Position numbers and translations under genes: made by a program. Source: Pseudomonas guariconensis (lineage in GTDB: Bacteria > Pseudomonadota > Gammaproteobacteria > Pseudomonadales > Pseudomonadaceae). From it: a stretch of DNA of 64,000 nt. Of this stretch, positions 9,703-16,796 are shown piece after piece. The stretch is from positions 310,001 through 374,000 of the forward strand of contig NZ_JAMYBK010000002.1 in NCBI RefSeq assembly GCF_024127895.1. Direction: 5' to 3'. The notes under the pieces are model-generated. The model ran no database searches. It saw only the letters and a list, made by a program, of their open reading frames with translations, and had not been told where the DNA came from. The first letter of the stretch is position 1, and every line of letters starts with the position of its first letter.

Positions 9703-10904
9703 TGCGCCCGCTGCTGATCGCCGGCCTGGCCTGGCAGGACTACCGCAACGACGGGCGCTTGTCGGCCTGCAGCGTGCTGGCGCTGGTGGCGGTGATCGCG
9801 CCGTTGCTGGTGCTGTTCGGCCTCAAGTTCGGCCTGGTCGGCAGCCTCACCGAGCGCTTGCAGCGCGACCCGGGCGTGCGCGAAATCATCCCCCTGGGCG
9901 GCGGGCGCTTCGATGCCGCCTTCGTCGCTGCGCTGGGCGCCCGTCCGGACGTGGCCTTCGCTATCCCGCGTACCCGGCAGATCGCCGCCACCGCCGAGCT
10001 GCTGCTGCCGGCCAGTGGGCGCGGAGTGACGGTGGAGATGCTGCCCACCGCCGCTGGCGATCCGTTGCTGCACGGTGTGCCGCTGCCGGGCGACTTGCAG
10101 GAGGTGGTGCTCAGTTTCACCGCGGCGGAAAAGCTCGGCGCCAAGGCCGGCGATGAGCTGCAGGCCAGCATCGGCCGCCAGCAGGCTGGCCAGGTGCAAT
10201 GGCGCCAGGCGCGCCTGCGGGTGCTCGCGGTGTTGCCGCTGGCGGCATTCGAGCGCGATGCCCTGTTCGCCCCCCTGGCGCTGCTGGAGGCCGCCGAAGA
10301 CTATCGCGACGGGCGTGCCGTGCCGGCCCTCGGCTGGCCGGGCGAGGCCCAGGCCGACCCCACGCAGCGGGTCTACCCGGCGTTTCGCCTGTATGCCCGT
10401 GGGCTCGCCGACGTGGAGCCGCTGCGCCGTTATTTCGCCGAGCGCAAGGTGCTGGTCTCGACCCAGGCGGCTCGGATCGCCCAGGTGCAGTCGTTGAGCC
10501 GCAACCTCGACCTGGTGTTCTGGATCATCGCCGCCCTGGCCGTGAGCGGCGCGGCTGCCGCCATCGCCGCGGGCGCGGTGGCGGCGGTGGAGCGCAAGCA
10601 GCGCGAGCTGGCCGTGCTGCGCCTGCTGGGCTTGGGCACCGCCGCGTTGCTGTTGTTCGTGGTGCTCCAGGCACTCTACAGCGGCGTGCTGGCCGCGGCC
10701 CTGGCCGCCGTGCTGTACCTGTTGGCCGAACACGGCCTGAACCGGCTTTTCATGCAGGTGCCCGGCGAGTACGCCAGCCACCTGTTGCCCCTGCACTATC
10801 TCGTCGCGCTGCTCGCCGTCCTGCTGGCCAGTGCTGCCGCGGCCGCCCTGGGCGGCTGGCGGGTGGCGCGGATCGACACCTGCGAAGGAATCCGTGATGT
10901 CTGA
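9702..10904 (+). CDS. tagS: FtsX-like ABC permease TagS
   Basis: Membrane partner of TagT in the T6SS regulatory arm. At 400 residues it has the FtsX/MacB-type layout: one N-terminal helix (LALVAVIAPLLVLFGLKFGL), a large periplasmic domain, then three C-terminal helices (VFWIIAALAVSGAAAAIAAG; LLLFVVLQALYSGVLAAALA; YLVALLAVLLASAAAAALGG). It starts at ATG 9702 inside the tagT stop and ends overlapping tagR by 8 bases, so expression is coupled on both sides. No substrate is known for this family; the pair is thought to sense or transduce an envelope signal rather than import a nutrient. Confidence 0.88.
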   Translation: MRPLLIAGLAWQDYRNDGRLSACSVLALVAVIAPLLVLFGLKFGLVGSLTERLQRDPGVREIIPLGGGRFDAAFVAALGARPDVAFAIPRTRQIAATAELLLPASGRGVTVEMLPTAAGDPLLHGVPLPGDLQEVVLSFTAAEKLGAKAGDELQASIGRQQAGQVQWRQARLRVLAVLPLAAFERDALFAPLALLEAAEDYRDGRAVPALGWPGEAQADPTQRVYPAFRLYARGLADVEPLRRYFAERKVLVSTQAARIAQVQSLSRNLDLVFWIIAALAVSGAAAAIAAGAVAAVERKQRELAVLRLLGLGTAALLLFVVLQALYSGVLAAALAAVLYLLAEHGLNRLFMQVPGEYASHLLPLHYLVALLAVLLASAAAAALGGWRVARIDTCEGIRDV

Positions 10905-12687
10905 ACGTCGCCTGAAGGCCGCTGCCCTGGTCATCGCCGCCCTGAGCCTGGTCGCCTGCGTCCAGGCCGACGACGATGACAAGCCCAAGGCCCAACCTGG
11001 GAACGAGGCCCAGCCTGGAAACAAGGTCGAAGCCACTGCCAGCGCCAAGCTGGACAACCCCAAGCCGCTGGCCGATGACGTCAGCCTGCCCTTGCCCTGT
11101 GGCGGCGAGATGGTGTTCCGCCACGTCTATGTGCTGGCCCAGGGCAGCCTGGACGACCGTGAGGTGAGCCTCGGCTACCCCTTCAGCGAGGGCGAGGCGG
11201 GCTACAAGCAGTCGTTCATCTCCGGCTACCGCCGCGACTTCATCAACGGCCAGTTCAGCCTGCAGGACCTGGCGCCGCAGTGGCGCGAGCAGGTCGGCCC
11301 GAGCCTGCCCAAGGTCGAGGCCGGCAGCCCGCTCAAGCCCATGATGTACTTCATCGGCAAGTACGAAGTCACCGCCCGGCAGTATGCCCAGGTCATGTCC
11401 CAGGCCCAGTCCCTGGCCAGCGGCGAGGCGCCGCCGGCCTGCGAACCGGTCACCGAGGCGGCCGGGCGCTTGCCCAAGGTCAAGCTGTCGCGCTTCGAGG
11501 CCGAGCGCTTCGCGGCGGTGTACAGTGCCTGGCTGATGAAGCATCACCGCGACCTGCTGCCGATCAGCGGCCGTGGCAGCAAGCCCGAGGATGGCGGTAT
11601 CGGCTTCGTGCGCCTGCCCACCGAAGTGGAGTGGGAGTTCGCCGCCCGTGGCGGTTCGGTGGTCAGCCGCCAGGCGCTGGAAGGTCGGCTGTTCCCGCGC
11701 AAGGTCGAGGGCAGCGACAGCGAAGGGCCGCTGGCCGACTGGGCGGTGTTCAACCAGGTGGCCGGTGGCACCGGCCAGGCTGCGCGGTTGATGCCGATCG
11801 GCACCCGGCAGCCGAACCCGCTGGGGCTGTTCGATGTGATCGGCAACGCCGCGGAGATGGTCCAGGAGTCGTTCCAGTTGGTGCATGCCGGCCGGCGCCA
11901 GGGGGCCTATGGCGGCTTCGTGGTCAAGGGCGGCAACTACCTGGAAGGCGAGGGCACGCTGTTCACCGGCATGCGCCGCGAATACCCGCTGTTCGGCGCC
12001 GACGGCACCGAGCAGCGTAACGAGACCACCGGTTTTCGGGTGGCCATCGGTGCCCTGTCGGCGCCGCGCTCACGCTACCAGGAGCTGTTCGAGCAATGGC
12101 AGAAGGAGGGCCGCCTGGCCAGCCTGACCGACGCCATCGACGATGCCCAGGACCCGACCAAGCGCCTGGACGGCATCATCGCCAGCACCGCCGACCCACG
12201 CCTGCAGGCCGAGCTTGGGCTGGTCAACGAGGAGCTCAAGCGCAACGTCTCGCTGATCGCCCAGCAACGCGAGGAAGCCGCCGGCAACCTGATCCAGTCC
12301 GCCGCCCTGGTGGCCGAGACCATCAACAACTACAACATCCGCCTGACCAACCTGCAGAACAGCCAGCGGCAGGCCGAGGCCTCGGGCGACCCGACCAGCG
12401 CCCGCATGTTCGCCGCCGCCATCGCCAATGGCCGCAACGCGCTGGACGGCGCCGTAGCGATCTACATCGACAACCTGGCCAGCGGCACGCGCTACACCGA
12501 TGCGGTGATCCAGGCGCAGTTCCAGCGGGTCAAGGAAGAACTCAACCGCAAGCCGGTCCTGGGCAGGAGCCTGGTGACCCGTGCGACCCTGTTCGTCCGC
12601 CATGTCGGGGAGTACCGCCAGAACCGGCGGGCCGACCCGGCGACGATCCTCAAGGAGCTGCTCGCCTCGGCCACCCCGAGGCCCTGA
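10897..12687 (+). CDS. tagR: T6SS regulator TagR, FGE-sulfatase domain, lipobox present
   Basis: TagR is a periplasmic activator of PpkA. The 596-residue protein starts at ATG 10897, after an AAGGAA motif and overlapping the tagS end. The N-terminus is a signal peptide ending in the lipobox-like LVAC (18-21), so Cys21 may be lipidated. A formylglycine-generating-enzyme-like domain follows, with GKYEVTARQYAQVM, RLPTEVEWEFAARGG and IGNAAEMVQES. The C-terminal 190 residues look helical and may form coiled coil (VNEELKRNVSLIAQQREEA). Members of this branch are sensory rather than catalytic. The TagR call comes from domain plus gene order tagS-tagR-tagQ. Confidence 0.88.
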   Translation: MSERRLKAAALVIAALSLVACVQADDDDKPKAQPGNEAQPGNKVEATASAKLDNPKPLADDVSLPLPCGGEMVFRHVYVLAQGSLDDREVSLGYPFSEGEAGYKQSFISGYRRDFINGQFSLQDLAPQWREQVGPSLPKVEAGSPLKPMMYFIGKYEVTARQYAQVMSQAQSLASGEAPPACEPVTEAAGRLPKVKLSRFEAERFAAVYSAWLMKHHRDLLPISGRGSKPEDGGIGFVRLPTEVEWEFAARGGSVVSRQALEGRLFPRKVEGSDSEGPLADWAVFNQVAGGTGQAARLMPIGTRQPNPLGLFDVIGNAAEMVQESFQLVHAGRRQGAYGGFVVKGGNYLEGEGTLFTGMRREYPLFGADGTEQRNETTGFRVAIGALSAPRSRYQELFEQWQKEGRLASLTDAIDDAQDPTKRLDGIIASTADPRLQAELGLVNEELKRNVSLIAQQREEAAGNLIQSAALVAETINNYNIRLTNLQNSQRQAEASGDPTSARMFAAAIANGRNALDGAVAIYIDNLASGTRYTDAVIQAQFQRVKEELNRKPVLGRSLVTRATLFVRHVGEYRQNRRADPATILKELLASATPRP

Positions 12688-12762
12688 ACGACTCGACCGA
12701 GAAAGGAATCCCGGCCGGCATGACGCTGGTCGGCCCCGTACAACCCAAGAGAGAACCTGACC

Positions 12763-13662
12763 ATGCTTTTCACACGCAAGCCCCTGATCAACGCTTCCCA
12801 GGCCCGTACCGCACTGCTGCTGGCGGCGGGTTTCAGCAGCGTACTGCTGACCGGTTGCGCCGGCTCGCCGGTGTCCAGGATCGGTGCGACCACCAAGGTC
12901 GAGTACTACCCCAACTGCTACGAGCCGGTGCAGCACCTGCGCTCCACCGACTCCGACATGACCCGTTCGGTGGCCACCGGTGCGCTGCTCGGCGCCGTGG
13001 GCGGTGCCCTGACCGGCGCTTTGGTGGACAACGACAACCGTGGCCGCAATGCTGCCATCGGCGCGGCCGGCGGTGCCCTGGTCGGCGGTGCGGCGGGCTA
13101 CTACACCGAACGCCAGAAGCAGATCAGCGATGACAAGCAGCGCATCGCCTCCTATGCCACCGACATCGACAAGAGCGCGGCGGACATGGACCGCACCACC
13201 GCCTATGCCAAGGCTTCGCAGAGCTGCTACCAGCGCGAGTTCGCCAACCTGATGGACGGGCGCAAGGCCAAGCGCATCGACGACACCGAGGGCCGCAAGC
13301 GCCTGGCCGAGATCGTCTCTGGCCTGCAGGAGTCGAACAACCTGATCACGGCGGTCAGCGGCCGTCTCGGCGAGAACCTGGACAACTACACCCAGGCCTA
13401 CGAGCAAGACCTCAAGCAGGTCGGCGTGCAGCGTTCGGACGTCACCGTGGTGGCCCAGGCCGAGACCGCGAAGAAGACCACGCCCAAGAAGCTGCCGGCG
13501 GTGCCGAAGGAGGCCGTGGCCACCGAGAAGACCTTGCAGAACGCCACCAGCAAGAAGACCGAGGCCCAGCAGGTGGCCAAGGCCGGCCAGGACCAGGTCA
13601 ACCGTATGTGCAACAGCCCGGACATGGGCGACTGGGCACCGGTGCCTTGCCCGAACGTGTGA
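12763..13662 (+). CDS. tagQ: outer-membrane lipoprotein TagQ, glycine zipper
   Basis: TagQ anchors TagR to the outer membrane in the P. aeruginosa T6SS signal cascade. The 299-residue protein has a signal peptide with lipobox LTGC (29-32). A glycine-zipper segment follows (TGALLGAVGGALTGALV, then NAAIGAAGGALVGGAAGYY). The middle is helical, and the C-terminal third is rich in Lys, Ala and Pro, ending with two Cys in a short tail. It is 75 bases after tagR, the widest gap in this gene run, with AGAGAA ahead of the ATG. It could have its own promoter, but no clear -35/-10 is visible. Confidence 0.85.
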   Translation: MLFTRKPLINASQARTALLLAAGFSSVLLTGCAGSPVSRIGATTKVEYYPNCYEPVQHLRSTDSDMTRSVATGALLGAVGGALTGALVDNDNRGRNAAIGAAGGALVGGAAGYYTERQKQISDDKQRIASYATDIDKSAADMDRTTAYAKASQSCYQREFANLMDGRKAKRIDDTEGRKRLAEIVSGLQESNNLITAVSGRLGENLDNYTQAYEQDLKQVGVQRSDVTVVAQAETAKKTTPKKLPAVPKEAVATEKTLQNATSKKTEAQQVAKAGQDQVNRMCNSPDMGDWAPVPCPNV

Positions 13663-13673
13663 GCCTGAAACCA

Positions 13674-13690
13674 GGGGCGCGCTGCGCCCC
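13674..13690. terminator. GC hairpin after tagQ
   Basis: A perfect 7-bp inverted repeat, GGGGCGC and GCGCCCC around a 3-base loop, lies 11 bases past the tagQ stop. There is no T-run after it, so it is at most an attenuating or mRNA-stabilising hairpin between tagQ and the next gene rather than a full intrinsic terminator. Confidence 0.45.
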
Positions 13691-13723
13691 TATCGCGGCA
13701 CCGAGAGTTGAGGGAATCGACCT

Positions 13724-14626
13724 GTGACAGATCTTCTGGTCAACCAATTGGGCAACACCTCGCAGTTCATGGCGCGCCAGCGCATCCAGAGCCGCATCAA
13801 CCTGCCGCAGATGTTCGCCGCCATCGATGCCGACCCGCGCATCGTTGGCGCCGGGGTGGTGTACATCGACGCCAACTACAACGTCATCACCCTGCGCGAA
13901 TTCCAGCCGATCTGCAGCATCAAGCCCAAGCGCGTGATCCTGCGCGAGATCAACAAGTACCAGACACCGGCCCAGTACACCGAGCAGTTGCAGAACAACC
14001 CCCGCGAATCGCGGGTGATCAAGGAGGCGGTCAATACCACCTTGTCCTGCGCTGGTGCGGTGCTGGGGTGGTTCGTGGTGTTCAGCGGCACCATCGCCGC
14101 GCCGTTTTCCGGCGGTACCAGCCTGGTACTGACCTACATCGGCGGGGCTGCAGCCACCGCCAGCAGTATCCAGTGCGGCATCGGCGTGATGCGCACGGTG
14201 CGTGAAACCACCAATCCGGCGGCCAACGACGCCCTGGACGAGAACGAGTGGTACCAGGCCGCGTCCAGGGTGCTCGACGGTGTCTCGCTGCTGGGCGTTG
14301 GCGCCTCGGGCCTGACCACGCTCAAGTACCTGCAGGTGCACAAGGCCGCCACCGGGCGCAGTTGGCTGGAGCTGAGCAAGACCCTTTCCCGCCAGCAGCG
14401 CAAGGCACTGACCACCGAGCTCTTGTCGATCAAGCACCCGGCGTTGACCGCCAAGCAGCTCAAGCTCGAGCAGGCGGCCGGGACCCTGGCCAAGCGCTAC
14501 ACGCCGACCCAGATCAGCCATGCCACCCAGACGTTGCTGCGCGACTCCCTGGGCGCCACCTTTGGCCTGGCGGGCAGTGCCACGGTGCAGAGCATTGCCG
14601 TTGGGCTTTATGAGGAAATCGAGTGA
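13724..14626 (+). CDS. unrecognised protein with hydrophobic hairpin; candidate T6SS effector
   Basis: I do not recognise a named family with certainty. The 300-residue protein starts at GTG 13724 behind AGGGA with good spacing. It has no signal peptide. Residues 1-100 are polar and mixed. Residues 104-157 form a long hydrophobic, Gly/Ala-rich stretch that could make two membrane helices (GAVLGWFVVFSGTIAAPFSG then LVLTYIGGAAATASSIQCGI). Shorter hydrophobic segments lie at 183-200 and 276-296. A soluble protein with an internal hydrophobic hairpin, coupled to a small polytopic membrane protein and placed directly after tagQ, suggests a pore-forming antibacterial effector. That function is inference; it could instead be a T6SS accessory protein. 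Confidence 0.6.
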   Translation: MTDLLVNQLGNTSQFMARQRIQSRINLPQMFAAIDADPRIVGAGVVYIDANYNVITLREFQPICSIKPKRVILREINKYQTPAQYTEQLQNNPRESRVIKEAVNTTLSCAGAVLGWFVVFSGTIAAPFSGGTSLVLTYIGGAAATASSIQCGIGVMRTVRETTNPAANDALDENEWYQAASRVLDGVSLLGVGASGLTTLKYLQVHKAATGRSWLELSKTLSRQQRKALTTELLSIKHPALTAKQLKLEQAAGTLAKRYTPTQISHATQTLLRDSLGATFGLAGSATVQSIAVGLYEEIE

Positions 14627-15045
14627 TGGCCGCTGGCAGTGATTTCGGTGCCTTCATGGCGCGCTACTTCCCCACGTTCCTGCTGGGGTTCTTCGCATCG
14701 CTGCTGTCGGTGGCGTTGGCGGTGACCTTGTGGGTGGACAGCCACTGGCGCGACCATCCGGACAATGCGTCGTACAGCGTATTGCTCAGCGGTGGCCTGG
14801 TGCTGGTGCTGTGCCTGGGGCACTTTCTGATGATCCGTGGGCAGGGTTGGGCGGTCAGGGTCGTGGTCGGCGTGCTGGTCATCAGCCTGCTGATGGCCCT
14901 GAGCCTGTTCGGCGGCGCGGTGCCCGCCTTGTTGCTGGCGATCAGTGCCGCGTTGCCGCTGCTGGCCTTGCTGGTGCTCAACGGCAAGCGGCATCGGGAG
15001 ATGCGCGCGAAGCTGGTGGCGCTGCGCCAGGAGCGCCGACGCTGA
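14626..15045 (+). CDS. four-helix membrane protein, candidate immunity protein
   Basis: The 139-residue protein is almost entirely transmembrane. Helices lie at about 14-37 (FLLGFFASLLSVALAVTLWV), 50-70, 74-94 and 96-118, followed by a basic tail (KRHREMRAKLVALRQERRR). ATG 14626 overlaps the TGA of the upstream gene, so the two are translationally coupled. A small polytopic inner-membrane protein encoded directly behind a hydrophobic-hairpin protein fits an immunity protein against a pore-former, as in pore-forming colicin systems and some T6SS pairs. No family was recognised. It ends 15 bases from a convergent gene. Confidence 0.6.
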   Translation: MAAGSDFGAFMARYFPTFLLGFFASLLSVALAVTLWVDSHWRDHPDNASYSVLLSGGLVLVLCLGHFLMIRGQGWAVRVVVGVLVISLLMALSLFGGAVPALLLAISAALPLLALLVLNGKRHREMRAKLVALRQERRR

Positions 15046-15059
15046 GGCGGCTGGCTCGT

Positions 15060-15278
15060 CTATGGCGCCTGTGTGCCCCTTGTGTCGGGCACCGTCTCTT
15101 CGCTGGCCTGCTCGGCCCATTGCTCCTGCTGGTACCAGTCCTCGCCGAACAACTCCGCCGGATGCATGGTCCGGTCCGCGCCGTTGCCGCAGGCCAATGC
15201 CTTCGCCGGGCAGTACAGGTCGCAACCCCAGCAGATGCGCTCGGGATGGCTGGGGTTGTGGGGAAATTTCTTGGCCAT
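15060..15278 (-). CDS. DUF3079 domain protein
   Basis: A 72-residue cytoplasmic protein starting MAKKFPHNPSHPERICWGCD, with Cys residues in WGCDLYCPAKALACGNG that could bind metal or an Fe-S centre; the function of DUF3079 is unknown. I start it at base 15278, where GGAGGG precedes the ATG, rather than at a longer upstream frame. It is divergent from moaB, and the perfect ANR/FNR box lies 59 bases upstream of its start. A small conserved gene in this position beside narXL is something I recall from P. aeruginosa, which would link it to anaerobic growth. Confidence 0.8.
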   Translation of the reverse strand: MAKKFPHNPSHPERICWGCDLYCPAKALACGNGADRTMHPAELFGEDWYQQEQWAEQASEETVPDTRGTQAP

Positions 15279-15336
15279 GGTTTCCCTCCGACAGCGGTCG
15301 TCTGCCTCCAGACTATGCCTGGTACACCCGCCAGCG

Positions 15337-15350
15337 TTGATCGACATCAA
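15337..15350. promoter_or_regulatory. perfect ANR/FNR box (divergent moaB / DUF3079)
   Basis: TTGATCGACATCAA matches the TTGAT-N4-ATCAA consensus at every defined position. Its centre is 107 bases before the moaB start and about 65 before the divergent DUF3079 start. ANR is the oxygen-responsive activator of Pseudomonas, so moaB is probably induced under low oxygen together with the nar genes. Confidence 0.82.
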
Positions 15351-15450
15351 GGTTTTTAGTCGCATACCCCGGTGGTACCTCCTTCGAGGGATGGGCGCAG
15401 GCTTCGGCCTGGCCCAGGCTGCGGGCTGTCATCCAGAGGAGGGCGCCAGC

Positions 15451-16005
15451 ATGGCTCACCTTGCATCCCGCGAATTCCAGGCACTGCGCATCGCCGTGCT
15501 GACCATCAGCGACACCCGTACCCTGGCCAACGACGGCTCGGGCCAGGCACTGGTCGATGGCCTTGAGGAGGCCGGGCACATCCTTCACGAGCGGGCGTTG
15601 GTGCCCGACGATACCTGGCAGATCCGCGCCCGCCTGTGCGCCTGGATCGCCGACCCGCAGGTGCAGGTGGTGCTGCTCACCGGTGGCACGGGCTTCACGG
15701 CCCGCGACAACACGCCCCAGGCTGTCGAGCCCTTGCTGGAGAAGGTCGTGGAAGGTTTCGGCGAGTTGTTCCGGCAGGTCTCGCTGGAAGAGATCGGCAC
15801 CTCGACGATCCAGTCGCGTGCCCTGGCGGGCCTGAGCAACGGCACCTTGGTGTGTTGCCTGCCGGGTTCTCCGGGCGCTTGCCGCACCGGTTGGGACGCG
15901 ATCTTGCGCAAGCAGCTGGACTGGCGCACCGGACCATGCAATTTCGTCCCGCACCTTAAGTGCCTGCCCGAGCAGGCCGTGGAGGTGTGCGGGGGCCGTG
16001 GGTGA
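15451..16005 (+). CDS. moaB: molybdenum cofactor biosynthesis protein MoaB
   Basis: MoaB/Mog family enzyme of molybdopterin biosynthesis, probably adenylylation of molybdopterin before metal insertion. The 184-residue protein begins at ATG 15451 after GAGGAGGG; the frame is open further upstream, but that stretch does not resemble MoaB. Motifs are VLTISDTRTLANDGSGQAL, LLTGGTGFTARDNTPQAV and LPGSPGACRTGWD, the conserved MPT-binding signatures. It lies near narXL and under a perfect ANR box, so it is likely dedicated to supplying cofactor for nitrate reductase. A REP pair follows the gene. Confidence 0.93.
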   Translation: MAHLASREFQALRIAVLTISDTRTLANDGSGQALVDGLEEAGHILHERALVPDDTWQIRARLCAWIADPQVQVVLLTGGTGFTARDNTPQAVEPLLEKVVEGFGELFRQVSLEEIGTSTIQSRALAGLSNGTLVCCLPGSPGACRTGWDAILRKQLDWRTGPCNFVPHLKCLPEQAVEVCGGRG

Positions 16006-16039
16006 GCGGGGTACTGGGGCTGCTTTGCAGCCCATCGCC

Positions 16040-16124
16040 CGCCGGCAAGCCGGCTCCCACATTGTCCGTGCAAACCGCATCATATGTGGTCGCCGCGGTC
16101 CCTGTGGGAGCCGGCTTGCCGGCG
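16040..16124. repeat. inverted REP pair
   Basis: Two copies of the Pseudomonas REP core face each other: GCCGGCAAGCCGGCTCCCAC at 16041-16060 and its reverse complement inside 16103-16124, each flanked by further GC hairpins. It sits between the convergent genes moaB and narL and occupies most of the intergenic space. Confidence 0.85.
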
Positions 16125-16157
16125 ATGGGGCGCGAAGCGGCCCCGGGAATGCAGGCC

Positions 16158-16796
16158 CTAGCGCAGGTTCTCCAGCGCCCAGACCGCCGCCTCCACCCGC
16201 GAGCGCAGCCCCAGCTTGTGCAGCAGGTTCTTCACATGCACCTTCACCGTCCCTTCGGTGATCCCCAGCTTGTTGCCGATCATCTTGTTGCTCAACCCGC
16301 CGGCGATCATCTTCAACACCTGCCGCTCCCGGTCCGTCAGGTCCTGCGAGCTGGCGCCGTGGGATGCCCGCAGCGCCTGGGCCAGCACCGTGGTCAGCGA
16401 TGGGCTGACCACCAGGCCCCCCGCCAGCACCTCGTGCAACCTGTCGATCAGCAGCTCCGGCTCCATGTCCTTGAGCAGGTAGCCATTGGCACCGAAGCGC
16501 ATGGCATCGCTCACATCCTGTTCGGCATCGGACACCGTGAACAGCAGGATCCGCCCCGCATAGCCCTGCTCGCGCAGGCGCTTGAGCGCTTCGACGCCGT
16601 TGAGCTCAGGCATGTTGTGGTCGAGCACCACCAGGTCCGGCTGCAGCCGCTCCACCAGGGCGCAGGCTTCCAGGCCGTTGTTGGCCTCGCCGACCACCAC
16701 CAGGTCGTGCTCCAGCTCGATCAACTGGCGCAGCGCGCGGCGCATCATCGGGTGGTCGTCGGCCAGCAGCAGGGTGTGAGGGGCGGTAGCGTTCAT
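16158..16796 (-). CDS. narL: nitrate response regulator NarL
   Basis: Two-component response regulator for nitrate control. Of 212 residues, 1-125 form a receiver domain with acidic pocket LLADDHP, phospho-acceptor D59 in DLVVLDHNMPELNG, and lysine in NGYLLKDM. The C-terminal LuxR-type helix-turn-helix spans about 150-210 (LTDRERQVLKMIAGGLSNKM, then ITEGTVKVHVKNLLHKLGL). Its start overlaps the narX stop by 4 bases. The partner gene and the adjacent nar operon make NarL far more likely than another LuxR-family regulator. A NarL-type palindrome is present upstream of narK1. Confidence 0.94.
   Translation of the reverse strand: MNATAPHTLLLADDHPMMRRALRQLIELEHDLVVVGEANNGLEACALVERLQPDLVVLDHNMPELNGVEALKRLREQGYAGRILLFTVSDAEQDVSDAMRFGANGYLLKDMEPELLIDRLHEVLAGGLVVSPSLTTVLAQALRASHGASSQDLTDRERQVLKMIAGGLSNKMIGNKLGITEGTVKVHVKNLLHKLGLRSRVEAAVWALENLR

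Noticed and set aside
15073-15450. N-terminal extension of MoaB
   Set aside because: The upstream codons cross the ANR box and DUF3079 region and are not MoaB-like; a strong ribosome site precedes ATG 15451.
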